Notes under the pieces: generated by a model
What the model was told of the DNA's origin: nothing
Databases searched by the model: none
The model's input: the letters and a program-made list of their open reading frames with translations, nothing else
Program-made: the position numbers and the translations under genes
Shown: positions 43,511-52,000 of the stretch, piece after piece
How positions within the stretch are numbered: position 1 is the stretch's first letter
How the letters are laid out: each line of letters opens with the position of its first letter
Origin: Actinocatenispora sp963815125
Lineage (GTDB): Bacteria; Actinomycetota; Actinomycetes; Mycobacteriales; Micromonosporaceae
Reading direction: 5' to 3'
Length of the DNA stretch: 64,000 nucleotides
Assembly (NCBI GenBank): GCA_963815125.1
Contig: CAWFFM010000002.1
Coordinates: 744,001-808,000 of the forward strand

Positions 43511-43540
43511 TGTAACGACCGGAGACGTCGAATGATTCCC
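43511..43540 (-). promoter_or_regulatory. Sigma-R-type promoter of rbpA (GGGAAT-N18-GTT)
   Basis: On the minus strand GGGAAT (43540-43535) and GTTACA (43516-43511) are separated by exactly 18 bases. This matches the GGGAAT-N18-GTT consensus of the thiol-oxidative-stress sigma factor sigma-R. rbpA is a known sigma-R target in Streptomyces coelicolor. Transcription would start about 30 bases before the ATG. The rest of 43474-43868 holds no gene and should include the promoter of the rightward dehydrogenase. Confidence 0.72.
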
Positions 43541-43868
43541 TGTCTGCGGCGTCGTGTCCGCACCGGGGTGTCGCTGAAGCACCCCCTCGGACGGTGCGCG
43601 CCGCTGGACACTCCCAGCGTGACACCCTGGCGCCGCAACGGCCACGCAGCGAGGTCCGGGTGGCTCCACCTCGACCCCGCACCGTAGCGGCAGCGGTACC
43701 AGAGAAACGCCCAACGGTAGCGATGAGTCACTAAACGACGCACCGCGGCCGTCATCTCTAACACTACGTGATGATCGCCACGTCGGTGGAGAGTTCCGGG
43801 CCGACCGGCGCGGACCGGTAAGGAGTGCTTGAGTGGACAGCACACCCATCGGCGGGAGGAGTCACACG

Positions 43869-44909
43869 GTGCATGCCATGACCGTGGTACCCGGTCACCC
43901 CGACACGGCGAGGGTCAGCCGGCGACCCGAACCCGATCCGCGTGACGGACAGGTTCTCGTACAGGGGCTGGCCGTGGGGATCTGCGGCACAGACCTGGAG
44001 ATCGTGCACGGCGGGCACGGCAGCGCGCCGGACGGGCGCACCGAACTGACGCTGGGGCACGAGTCGCTCGGCCGGGTCCTCGACGCCCCTGCCGGCAGCG
44101 GCCTGTCCGCCGGTGAGCTTGTCGTGGGCGTCGTACGCCGCCCGGACGGCTGTCCGTGCTGCCGGGCCGGGCAGTGGGACTTCTGTCGCACCGGTGAGTT
44201 CACCGAACGCGGTATCAAAGGCGCCGACGGCTACGGCGCGCAACTGTGGCGCGCGGACCCGCCGTTCCTGGTCCCGCTGGATCCGACGTTGGCCGACACG
44301 GGGGTGCTGCTGGAACCGACCAGCGTGGTGGCCAAGGCGTGGGAACAGATCGACACCATCCGGGGTCGCGCCTGCCACGACGGGCGGGTCGCGCTGATCA
44401 CCGGGGCCGGGCCGATCGGGTTGCTCGCCGCGATGCTGGCGGTCGCGCGGGGCTACCAGACCCATGTGTACGACCGGGTCACGGCCGGCCTCAAACCCGA
44501 CCTGGTCGCCGCGCTCGGCGCGACGTACCACTGTGGTGCCGTCGCTGACCTGCCGGTACGTCCCGACGCGGTGGTGGAGGCCACGGGGGTGGGGGAGCTG
44601 GTGTTCGACCTGCTCGACCAGACCGCACCCAACGCGGTGGTCTGCCTCACCGGTATCAGTTCCGGCACCCGGGAGATCCCGGTCCCGGCCGACCCGATCA
44701 ACCGTCGACTGGTGATGGCCAACGAAGTGATCTTCGGCTCGGTCAACGCCGCGCGGCGTCACTACGAGCAGGCCGCCGCCGCCCTGGTCGCGGCGGACGC
44801 AGGCTGGCTGCGGCGGCTCATCAGCCGGCGTGTCGGTCTGTCGAGTTGGACCGACGCGCTCACCCGTCACGACGATGACGTGAAGGTCGTGGTGGACCTG
44901 ACCGGCTGA
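43869..44909 (+). CDS. Zinc-type glucose/alcohol dehydrogenase family protein
   Basis: The 346-residue medium-chain dehydrogenase has catalytic-zinc ligands in GICGTDLEIVHG and TLGHESLGRVL, a CPCCRAGQWDFC structural-zinc region and the Rossmann loop ALITGAGPIGLLAAMLA. The C-terminal part resembles archaeal and actinobacterial glucose 1-dehydrogenases (YDRVTAGLKPDLVAALGATY). It probably oxidises a sugar with NAD(P). The GTG at 43869 has GGGAGGA 7 bases upstream. Starts at 43833 or 43878 are also in frame. Confidence 0.82.
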   Translation: MHAMTVVPGHPDTARVSRRPEPDPRDGQVLVQGLAVGICGTDLEIVHGGHGSAPDGRTELTLGHESLGRVLDAPAGSGLSAGELVVGVVRRPDGCPCCRAGQWDFCRTGEFTERGIKGADGYGAQLWRADPPFLVPLDPTLADTGVLLEPTSVVAKAWEQIDTIRGRACHDGRVALITGAGPIGLLAAMLAVARGYQTHVYDRVTAGLKPDLVAALGATYHCGAVADLPVRPDAVVEATGVGELVFDLLDQTAPNAVVCLTGISSGTREIPVPADPINRRLVMANEVIFGSVNAARRHYEQAAAALVAADAGWLRRLISRRVGLSSWTDALTRHDDDVKVVVDLTG

Positions 44910-44915
44910 CCCGGT

Positions 44916-45878
44916 TCATGGTTGGTCAAGTTCACCCAGGACACGGTAGGTGCGGTTGGCGCGGGCCGCGTCGCGCTGCGCGCGGCCGGTGGACTCGATG
45001 TACCACTGGCTGGCCACCACCGAACTGTGCCCGAGCAGCTGGGCTATCTCGGTGATCGAGGCGCCGTCCTCGGCCAGCCGGGTGGCGAACGTGTGCCGAA
45101 GCGCATGCACCAGGGCGCCCTTCGCCACCCGGTCCCGTACGCCGGCCGACCGGTAGCACTGTTCCACCAGGTAGCGCAGCTGCCCGCGGGTCAGTGCGCG
45201 GCCCGAGGTGTCCACGAACAGCGCGTCGCGCTCGGCGACGCTCCGTTCACCGAACCGGGCCCGGCGTGAGCGCAGGAACACCTGGACGAGCGCGAACAGG
45301 GATTCCTCCACCGGCACCGAGCGGTACTGTCCGCCCTTGCCCAGCACCGACAGTCGCCGCTCACCGGCCCGGCCGGCCACCGATGACACCCGCAACGCCA
45401 ACAGTTCAGCCGAGCGCACCCCGGTCAACAGCAGCACCGCGAGCACCGCGACGTCGCGTTCGGGCCAGGGGTCACGGGCCCGGCGTGACCCGGCAGCCAC
45501 CGCCCGCAGCAGGTCCTCCGGGGTTTGTTCGCCCTGCAGCGGTTTGGGGATGCGCTGCGGTGGGCGCGGTCGCGCCACCCCACCCATCGGGTTGCCGGTC
45601 AGCGTGTCCTCGGACACCAGGAAGTCGCAGAACGTGTGCCACACCGACCAGGCGCGGCCCACCGACGCCGCTGAACGATCCGCGGCGAAGTGCGCGAACG
45701 CCTCCCGCAGCACCGGTACCCGCAGGTCGTTGACCTGCACGGGGCGGCCGAGAGCCTGCTCGATGAGACGCAGGACCGCGCTCAGGTCCCGCTGGTAGGC
45801 CGCCGTGGTGTGCGGGGAGTCCTTACGGGGAGCCCGGGCCACGAAGAAGGCCCGGACCGCGTCCGCGGCACCGTTCAT
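44916..45878 (-). CDS. XerC/D-like tyrosine recombinase
   Basis: The 320-residue product has an N-terminal SAM-like domain and a catalytic domain with the tyrosine-recombinase residues: Arg in TGVRSAELLAL, Lys in VLGKGGQYR, His-x2-Arg in VHALRHTFATRL, His in LLGHSSV and the nucleophile Tyr in SQWYIEST. The size fits XerC/XerD or a small phage-type integrase. No flanking att repeats, tRNA gene or other mobile-element genes are visible, so a chromosomal Xer-like role is as likely as a relic of an element. Confidence 0.85.
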   Translation of the reverse strand: MNGAADAVRAFFVARAPRKDSPHTTAAYQRDLSAVLRLIEQALGRPVQVNDLRVPVLREAFAHFAADRSAASVGRAWSVWHTFCDFLVSEDTLTGNPMGGVARPRPPQRIPKPLQGEQTPEDLLRAVAAGSRRARDPWPERDVAVLAVLLLTGVRSAELLALRVSSVAGRAGERRLSVLGKGGQYRSVPVEESLFALVQVFLRSRRARFGERSVAERDALFVDTSGRALTRGQLRYLVEQCYRSAGVRDRVAKGALVHALRHTFATRLAEDGASITEIAQLLGHSSVVASQWYIESTGRAQRDAARANRTYRVLGELDQP

Positions 45879-45902
45879 CGTTCACCGCCCCAGGCCACAT
45901 GA

Positions 45903-46568
45903 TCATGCTGCCGTACGGGTACGACACCAGCGGCCCGACCCCGCCGCGGTCACCAGCAGCGCACCGCCGACGGTGCCCAGCGCCGCGCCCAGGACGTCGG
46001 TCGGGTAGTGCACTCCCAGATACACCCGGTCGAAGCCGGTCACGGCAGCAGCCAGTACCGCCGCGACCAGCACCCACCGCCAGTGCCCGCCGCGCCACCA
46101 CGAGACCAGTACCGCCAGCGTCCCCACCGCGACCACCGAGCACACATGGCCGCTGGGGTAACTGAAACCCGGTACGTGGGTCATCGCCGCCGCCGCCGAT
46201 GGCCGGGCGCGGTCGACCAGCAGCTTCACCGCGATGACACCCCGCCACACCAGGACGAAGCCGCACAGGGCGAACAGCGCGCACCGCAGCGCATCCCAGC
46301 GCCGCTGCCAACCGCAGCGCGCCGCGACGGCGGCCAGTACCAGTGCCGCCAGCCAGGCCAGCACCGGGGCCAGGGCCACATTCAGCGCCTCCACCAGCCC
46401 GGTGAGGGCCGGAGCGCGCAGCGAGGCGAGCAGGTGCGTCCCTGACCGGTCGAGTGCCGGGGCCGGGCCATGTACCCACACACCGAGCGCGACGAACGCG
46501 GCCAGCAGTACGACACCTACCGCGCCCATGCTCATCCGGGTCCGCACGCTCACCACGCTCACCGCCAT
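45903..46568 (-). CDS. PAP2-family phosphatase, membrane
   Basis: The 221-residue product has about five or six hydrophobic segments and the three PAP2 motifs: KLLVDRARP (KxxxxxxRP), SYPSGHVCS (PSGH) and FDRVYLGVHYPTD (SRxxxxxHxxxD, with Asp in place of the Ser). Such enzymes dephosphorylate lipid phosphates such as phosphatidate or undecaprenyl diphosphate at the outer face of the membrane. The start at ATG 46568 is uncertain, since several GTG/ATG codons follow within 40 bases. Confidence 0.82.
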   Translation of the reverse strand: MAVSVVSVRTRMSMGAVGVVLLAAFVALGVWVHGPAPALDRSGTHLLASLRAPALTGLVEALNVALAPVLAWLAALVLAAVAARCGWQRRWDALRCALFALCGFVLVWRGVIAVKLLVDRARPSAAAAMTHVPGFSYPSGHVCSVVAVGTLAVLVSWWRGGHWRWVLVAAVLAAAVTGFDRVYLGVHYPTDVLGAALGTVGGALLVTAAGSGRWCRTRTAA

Positions 46569-46797
46569 CCGGTCGTCGGTCCTGCCCGAGCAGTCTGCGC
46601 CCTGCGCCCCACGTGCCCCGCAGGGCCCCGCCTGCGCGACTCTCCGGCGGCGTACAGGCGCGACGCGCGGCCCGGCCCAACTGTGACAGCACGGCCGGTG
46701 GCACACCTCACGTGGCCCGCACTGTCACAGGCGACGGTGTGCCGGCATCTGAATGTGCGTAAGGAATTCGCGCACCATCCGAGTGAGGGACGACATC
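46569..46797. other. Divergent promoter region between the PAP2 and AhpD-like genes
   Basis: In this 229-base gap CTGTGACAG (46681-46689) and CTGTCACAG (46722-46730) form a 9-base inverted repeat 32 bases apart, upstream of the AhpD-like gene. It could be an operator for that gene. No other structure stands out. Confidence 0.35.
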
Positions 46798-47280
46798 ATG
46801 GAACCCCGCATCGACCTGACCACCAACCAGATCGGCGCCAAGATCGCCAAGCGGATCTACAACGTCAGCCTGGCGATCGAGCAGTCGCCGCTGCCCAAGG
46901 CCACCCAGGAGCTCGTGGCGCTGCGCGCCAGCCAGATCAACGGGTGCGGATGGTGCGTCGACATCCACACCAAGGAGGCCGCGGCTGCCGGTGAGACCCC
47001 GCTTCGGCTCAACCTGGTCGTCGCCTGGCGTCATGCCAGCGTGTTCAGCGAGGCTGAGCGGGCCGCACTGGCGCTCACCGAGGAGGGCACCCAGCTCGCC
47101 GAGCACCACGGCGCGTCGGAGGAAACCTGGGCCCAGGTACGCAAGCACTACGACGACGACCAGATCGTCGCGCTGGTCTCCCTGATCGCCATGATCAACG
47201 CGACCAACCGGCTCAGCATGATCGCGAACTACCAGGGCGGTTCGTACGAACCGGGCATGTTCACCGGCATGGCCAGCTGA
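46798..47280 (+). CDS. Carboxymuconolactone decarboxylase/AhpD-family protein
   Basis: The 160-residue product carries the AhpD-like active site C50-x2-C53-x3-H57 in NGCGWCVDIH. The surrounding AIEQSPLPKATQELVALRAS and ALVSLIAMINATNRLSMIAN helices are typical of peroxidase-related members. It probably works as a small thiol peroxidase or disulfide reductase. The ATG at 46798 has GAGGGA upstream. It points toward, and ends 66 bases from, the convergent oxidoreductase gene. Confidence 0.85.
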   Translation: MEPRIDLTTNQIGAKIAKRIYNVSLAIEQSPLPKATQELVALRASQINGCGWCVDIHTKEAAAAGETPLRLNLVVAWRHASVFSEAERAALALTEEGTQLAEHHGASEETWAQVRKHYDDDQIVALVSLIAMINATNRLSMIANYQGGSYEPGMFTGMAS

Positions 47281-47346
47281 CCGGCTGCCCGCCCGGGGCC
47301 GCCCGGTTCCAACGGTGCCGGCGGACCCGGGCGGCCCGACGTTCGG

Positions 47347-48744
47347 TCAGCCCTCGGCGGGTGGGATGTTGTGGTTGAAACGGAAGAGGTTCTGCGGGTC
47401 GTAGCGGCGTTTCAGCTCCGCCAGGCGACGGAAGTCCTCCGGCGCGAACGCGTCGCGAGTACGGGTCTGGTCGCCGCCCCACCCGCCGCGGGCCTTGCCG
47501 ATGAAGTTCAGGCCGGCACCGCCCTGGGCGTAGGGCGCAAGCCTGGTACTGAGCGCTTCCTGCAGCTGGTCTGCCAGCCCGGCGAGCTGCGGGGTGAGGT
47601 CTGCGCCGGTCGCGTTGATCAGGAAAGCGGCCTGCCGGTGGCCGTAACAGCTGTCCGGGTGCCGCCCGGCGATGCGCCCACCGAGCTGGCGGACCGCGAT
47701 CAGGGGCAGGCCCGGCGGGGCGTCCGGGCCGTTGATGGCCAGCAGCGTGTCGATCAGCGCCGGGGAAAGTTCGCCGACCAGGTGGCCGTGTTCGTTGAGC
47801 GGCAATGGATCGCTGGAGTCCTTCGCGATGGTGCCCAGCTGCTCGACGGGGATCGTCGCGACGGTGTCCAGTACCGGACCCAGCTGGCGTAGCGGGGTGA
47901 GCCGGCGTGCCGCGTCGTGTTCGCCGCTCAGGTCGCACATCAGGATCTGGACCAGCCGGCCGTCCAAGGGGGCCAGTGAGGACAGCTGTTCCGGGAGCCG
48001 AATCACCGCCAGCACCGACGACACCTCGTCGGGGACGGTGGCACTCCAGTCACGGTAGGCCTCGAGGACCTCCCGGGCCCGCTGGAGCGGGAAGACCAAC
48101 GCACCGCCGTACACCTCGGCCACCGGGTACAACCTGATCGTCATGGAGGTGACGACGCCGAAGTTCGGTCCGGCACCGCGCAGCGCCCACAACAGGTCCG
48201 GTTCACGCTGCGCATCGACCGTACGGCAGTGGCCGTCGGCGGTGACCACGTCCGCTTCGAGCATGCTGTCGGCGGCCAGGCCGTAGCGCCGCGACAACCA
48301 GCTGTGCCCTCCGCCCAGGGCGAAACCGACGACGCCGATCTCGGGGCTGGTACCGGCCAGCGGCGCGAGGCCATGTTTCGCGGCAGGTTCCAGTACGTCG
48401 CGCCACTGCGCTCCCGCCGAGACGGTCGCGACCTGCCGCTGCGCGTCGACGTGTACGCCACGCATCCGGCTGGTGTCGACGAGGACGGCACCGTCACAGG
48501 CATGTACGGCGCCGTGCCCGGTGGCCTGTACGGCCACCGGTGTGCCGTGCGCCGCGGCGACACCGACCGCGGCGCGTACGTCGTCAGCGGATTCGGCGAG
48601 TACGACGGCGGCGGGCTGCTGATGGGCGACGATGAGGTTCCACGGCACCCGTACGTCGTCGTAGTCGTCGTGCTCGGGTCCGAGGACCTCACCGGTCACG
48701 GCGGCGCGCAGGCTGGCGAGCAGGTCGGTCGGCGCACCTGACAT
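47347..48744 (-). CDS. FAD-binding (PCMH/BBE) oxidoreductase next to the NRPS
   Basis: The 465-residue flavoprotein has the FAD-binding PCMH domain (PAAVVLAESADDVRAAVGVA, QATGHGAVHACDGAVLVDTS, LAGTSPEIGVVGFALGGGHSW) and a C-terminal berberine-bridge element (LKRRYDPQNLFRFNHNIPP). The usual bicovalent-FAD Cys of plant BBE enzymes is replaced by SPEIGVVG, while the His of GHGA is present, so monocovalent FAD is possible. These oxidases act on many natural products. It diverges from the NRPS gene, so a tailoring role such as thiazoline-to-thiazole oxidation is reasonable but unproven. Confidence 0.85.
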   Translation of the reverse strand: MSGAPTDLLASLRAAVTGEVLGPEHDDYDDVRVPWNLIVAHQQPAAVVLAESADDVRAAVGVAAAHGTPVAVQATGHGAVHACDGAVLVDTSRMRGVHVDAQRQVATVSAGAQWRDVLEPAAKHGLAPLAGTSPEIGVVGFALGGGHSWLSRRYGLAADSMLEADVVTADGHCRTVDAQREPDLLWALRGAGPNFGVVTSMTIRLYPVAEVYGGALVFPLQRAREVLEAYRDWSATVPDEVSSVLAVIRLPEQLSSLAPLDGRLVQILMCDLSGEHDAARRLTPLRQLGPVLDTVATIPVEQLGTIAKDSSDPLPLNEHGHLVGELSPALIDTLLAINGPDAPPGLPLIAVRQLGGRIAGRHPDSCYGHRQAAFLINATGADLTPQLAGLADQLQEALSTRLAPYAQGGAGLNFIGKARGGWGGDQTRTRDAFAPEDFRRLAELKRRYDPQNLFRFNHNIPPAEG

Positions 48745-49078
48745 GGATGTCCCCCGTTCCGCCGTGGCGGGCACGGCACCGCTGTCCGTTGTATCGCGGC
48801 CGACGCAGTGACCCCAGCCCATGTCGGTAGCGCCGGTCGGGGTCCCCGGACGGCCGGTCTCGGTAGGCCGGGCACCGCGCCGCTGGGCCGATCGGGGTGG
48901 CCGTGCGGTGCCGCCGGTCGTGGTGGCAGGCCACCAGAAGGGCGGGGCCGGACCCGGCGGCTCAATGGCGCTTCTTTTCGCCGCGGTCGCGGGTGAAGAT
49001 CACTCGAATCGTGCACTGCCCGGTGCTGTCCGCCGCACCCGCTCATCCGACGCCCACCGCCGGCCACCGGAGGCACCC
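48745..49078. promoter_or_regulatory. Divergent promoter region of the NRPS and oxidoreductase genes
   Basis: This 334-base spacer holds no supported gene. The inverted repeat TGGTGGCAGGCCACCA (48921-48936, perfect arms of 7) resembles the GGTGGCC/GGCCACC elements in the other divergent promoter of the cluster (61663-61690). I looked for an IdeR/DmdR-like iron box and saw none. The NRPS ribosome site GGAGG is at 49069-49073. Confidence 0.45.
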
Positions 49079-52000
49079 GTGAACATTGGTCTTGACAAGT
49101 CGCCGGTTGTGCTCGAGCGGGAGCAGCTACGCGATGCGGACGGTCCGGCCCGCGCGCAGCTGCTGCGCTGCTATGTGCGGGGACTGTGCGCCGAGATCCT
49201 GTCCGGGTGGGTGCCGGGCACCGGTGACGACGAGGTGCTGTTCTTCGAATCCATCGCAGCGGCCGAGTTCACCGCGGTCCTGGAGCGTGACCTGCACCTG
49301 AACGTGCCGCTCAGCACGCTGATCGAGGAACCGACCATCGCGCGGGTGGCGGAACTGATCGACGGGGCGCTGGACGAAGCCGGCGGCCCGGCCGCGGAGG
49401 GCGCCGCCGGGTTCGTGGCGGATGAGGCGGCGCGCTTCGAGCCTTTCGGTCTGACCGACGTGCAGCACGCGTACTGGCTGGGCCGGGCGGGCATGTTCGA
49501 ACTCGGCGGCGTATCGGCCCACCTGTACCTTGAGTTCACCTCCCCGGAATTCGACGTGCCACGGGCAACTCGGGCGTTCCGGGCGGTGATCGCCCGCCAC
49601 GACATGCTGCGGGCGGTGATCCGCCCGGACGGACGACAGCAGGTGCTGGCCGAGGTCGGCGACTTCACCGTCGAGTACGAGGATCTGAGTGCGCTGGAAC
49701 CGTCGGCGGCGGCGCAGCGGGTCCAGGTGGTGCGGGACCGGATGTCACACGAGGTACGCCCCGCCGACACGTGGCCGCTGTTCGGGGTGTGCGCCCAGTT
49801 GCTGCCCGACGGCAGTTGGCGTCTGCACCTCAGTTTCGACCTGCTGGTCGCCGACGCGGGGTCGATCCAGCTGCTGCTGGGCGAATGGAGCAGGCTCTAC
49901 GCCGACCCTGACACGGTCCTCGCCCCGATCGGGGTCAGCTTCCGTGACTATGTGCGCGCCGTGTCCGACGCGCAGCATTTGCCGAACTTCCAGCAGGCCC
50001 GCCGGTACTGGCTGGACCGGCTGGCGTCGCTGCCGCCGGCCCCGGAACTGCCGCTGAGAGCTGAGCAGGGCGAGGCGCAGGGCGCCGCGGGTCGGTTCGC
50101 GCGGCGTGAGTTCCTGCTCGACCAGCCGCGCTGGCAGCGGCTCCGGGAGGCGGCGAACACCGCCGGGGTGACCCCGTCGGTGATGATGGCGGCGGCGTAC
50201 GCGGAGGTGCTCGCCGCGTGGGCGAAGAGCCGCCGTTTCACCCTCAACCTCACCGTCGGCGACCGGCTGCCCGTGCACCCCGACATCAGGCAGGTGGTCG
50301 GTGACTTCACCTCGCTGATCCTGCTGGAGGTCGACTACCGACAGGCGGCTCCGTTCCGCGACCGTGCGCAGACGTTGCAGCGGCAACTGTGGCGCGACCT
50401 GGAACACCGCGCCTTCAGCGGAGTACGGGTACTTCGTGAGCTGGCCCGGGTGCGTGGCACCGCCCGTACCGGCATGCCGGTGGTGTTCACCAGCGTGCTC
50501 GGCGAGCGGATCGGTGCAGCGGATGCGTCCCTGCCGGGCCTGGGCGCGGTCACCGGTGCGGTCTCCCAGACCCCGCAGGTGCATCTGGACCACCAGATCT
50601 ATGAGCGGCCCGACGGGCTGGTCGTGTCCTGGGATGCGGTGGAAGGGCTGTTCCCGCCCGGCATGCTCGATACGGCGTTCGCCGCGTACCGCGACCTGCT
50701 GTACCGACTCGCCGACGGCGCCGACGCCTGGCAGGCCGAGGATCTGCTGGAGCGGCGGCGGGCGCCCCAGCCGATGCTGGACAGCGGCGCAACCGTACCG
50801 GAGGGGCTGCTGCACCAGGCGGTGGCGGCGGTCGCCGGGCAGCGGGGCGAGCAGCTCGCGGTGGTGGCCGGTGCGCGCCGGTTGACCTACCGGGAGCTGG
50901 TGTCGCGTGCCCGGCGGGTGGCGCGACAGCTGAGGGCCTGGGGGGTACGCCGCGGCGACCTGGTCGCTATCTGCATGCACAAGGGTTGGGAGCAGGTGGT
51001 CGGCGCGCTCGGGGTACTGGAGGCCGGCGCCGGGTACGTTCCGCTCGACCCGTCCTGGCCGCAGCAACGCATCCTGGACGTCTGTGCGCAGACCCACGCC
51101 CGGGTCGTGCTCACCCACCGGGCCCTCGACGGGCAGATCGGCTGGCCGGCGGAGGTGTGCGCGGCCGCCGTGGACGACGACACGCTGTGGGCGCGGGTCG
51201 ACGACGCGCCGCTGCCGGTGCGCGCGGAACCGGGCGACGTGGCGTACGTGATCTTCACGTCCGGGTCGACCGGCCGGCCCAAGGGTGTGGTGATCGAGCA
51301 TCGGGGCGCGTTGAACACGGTGGCCGAGGTGAACCGCCGGTTCGGGGTGTGCGCGAGCGACCGGGTGCTGGCCGTGTCGTCGTTGAGTTTCGACCTGTCG
51401 GTGTGGGACCTGTTCGGACCGTTGTCGGTGGGCGGGACCGTCGTGCTGCCCGACCCCGGTACCAGCCGCGACCCGCAGCACTGGGCGCAGCTGTGCGCCG
51501 CCGAGCAGGTCAGCGTGTGGAATTCGGTGCCGGCGCTGTACGAACTGTTCGTGGAGTACCTGGCCACGCAGTCGCAGGCGCCCGAGATGGCGCTGCGGCT
51601 GGCTCTGCTGTCCGGTGACTGGATCCCGTTGAGTCTGCCGCCGCGGTCGCGGCAGGTGTGCCCGGACACCTCGCTGGTGAGCCTGGGTGGCGCGACTGAG
51701 GCGTCGATCTGGTCGATCTGTCACCCGATCGGTGCGGTCGACCCGGGCTGGGCGAGCATCCCGTACGGCCGGGCGTTGGCCAACCAGAGCGTGCACGTGC
51801 TGGACGAGCAGTTGGCGCCGCGCCCGACGTGGGCGGTGGGGGAGCTGTACATCGGTGGTGCCGGGGTGGCCCGCGGCTACTGGGCGGACCCGCAGCGCAG
51901 CGCGGAACGTTTCCTCCACCATCCGGTGAGCGGGGAGTACCTGTACCGCACCGGGGACCTGGGCCGCCACCTGCCCGACGGTGAGATCGAGTTCCTCGGG

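Noticed and set aside
44916..45878. Tyrosine recombinase as the mark of an integrated mobile element
   Set aside because: No att-like direct repeats, tRNA gene, excisionase, replication or transfer genes were seen nearby, and neighbours are ordinary chromosomal genes.
48745..49078. Siderophore cluster under IdeR/DmdR iron control
   Set aside because: Thiazoline NRPSs are often metallophore enzymes, but I saw no iron-box-like palindrome, salicylate or hydroxamate genes, siderophore reductase or uptake receptor. Metal binding remains only a possibility.
48821..49078. N-terminal extension of the NRPS from 48821 or ATG 48965
   Set aside because: The extra residues are low-complexity and Arg-rich, and no ribosome site supports them. 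GTG 49079 has GGAGG at ideal spacing directly before the carrier domain.
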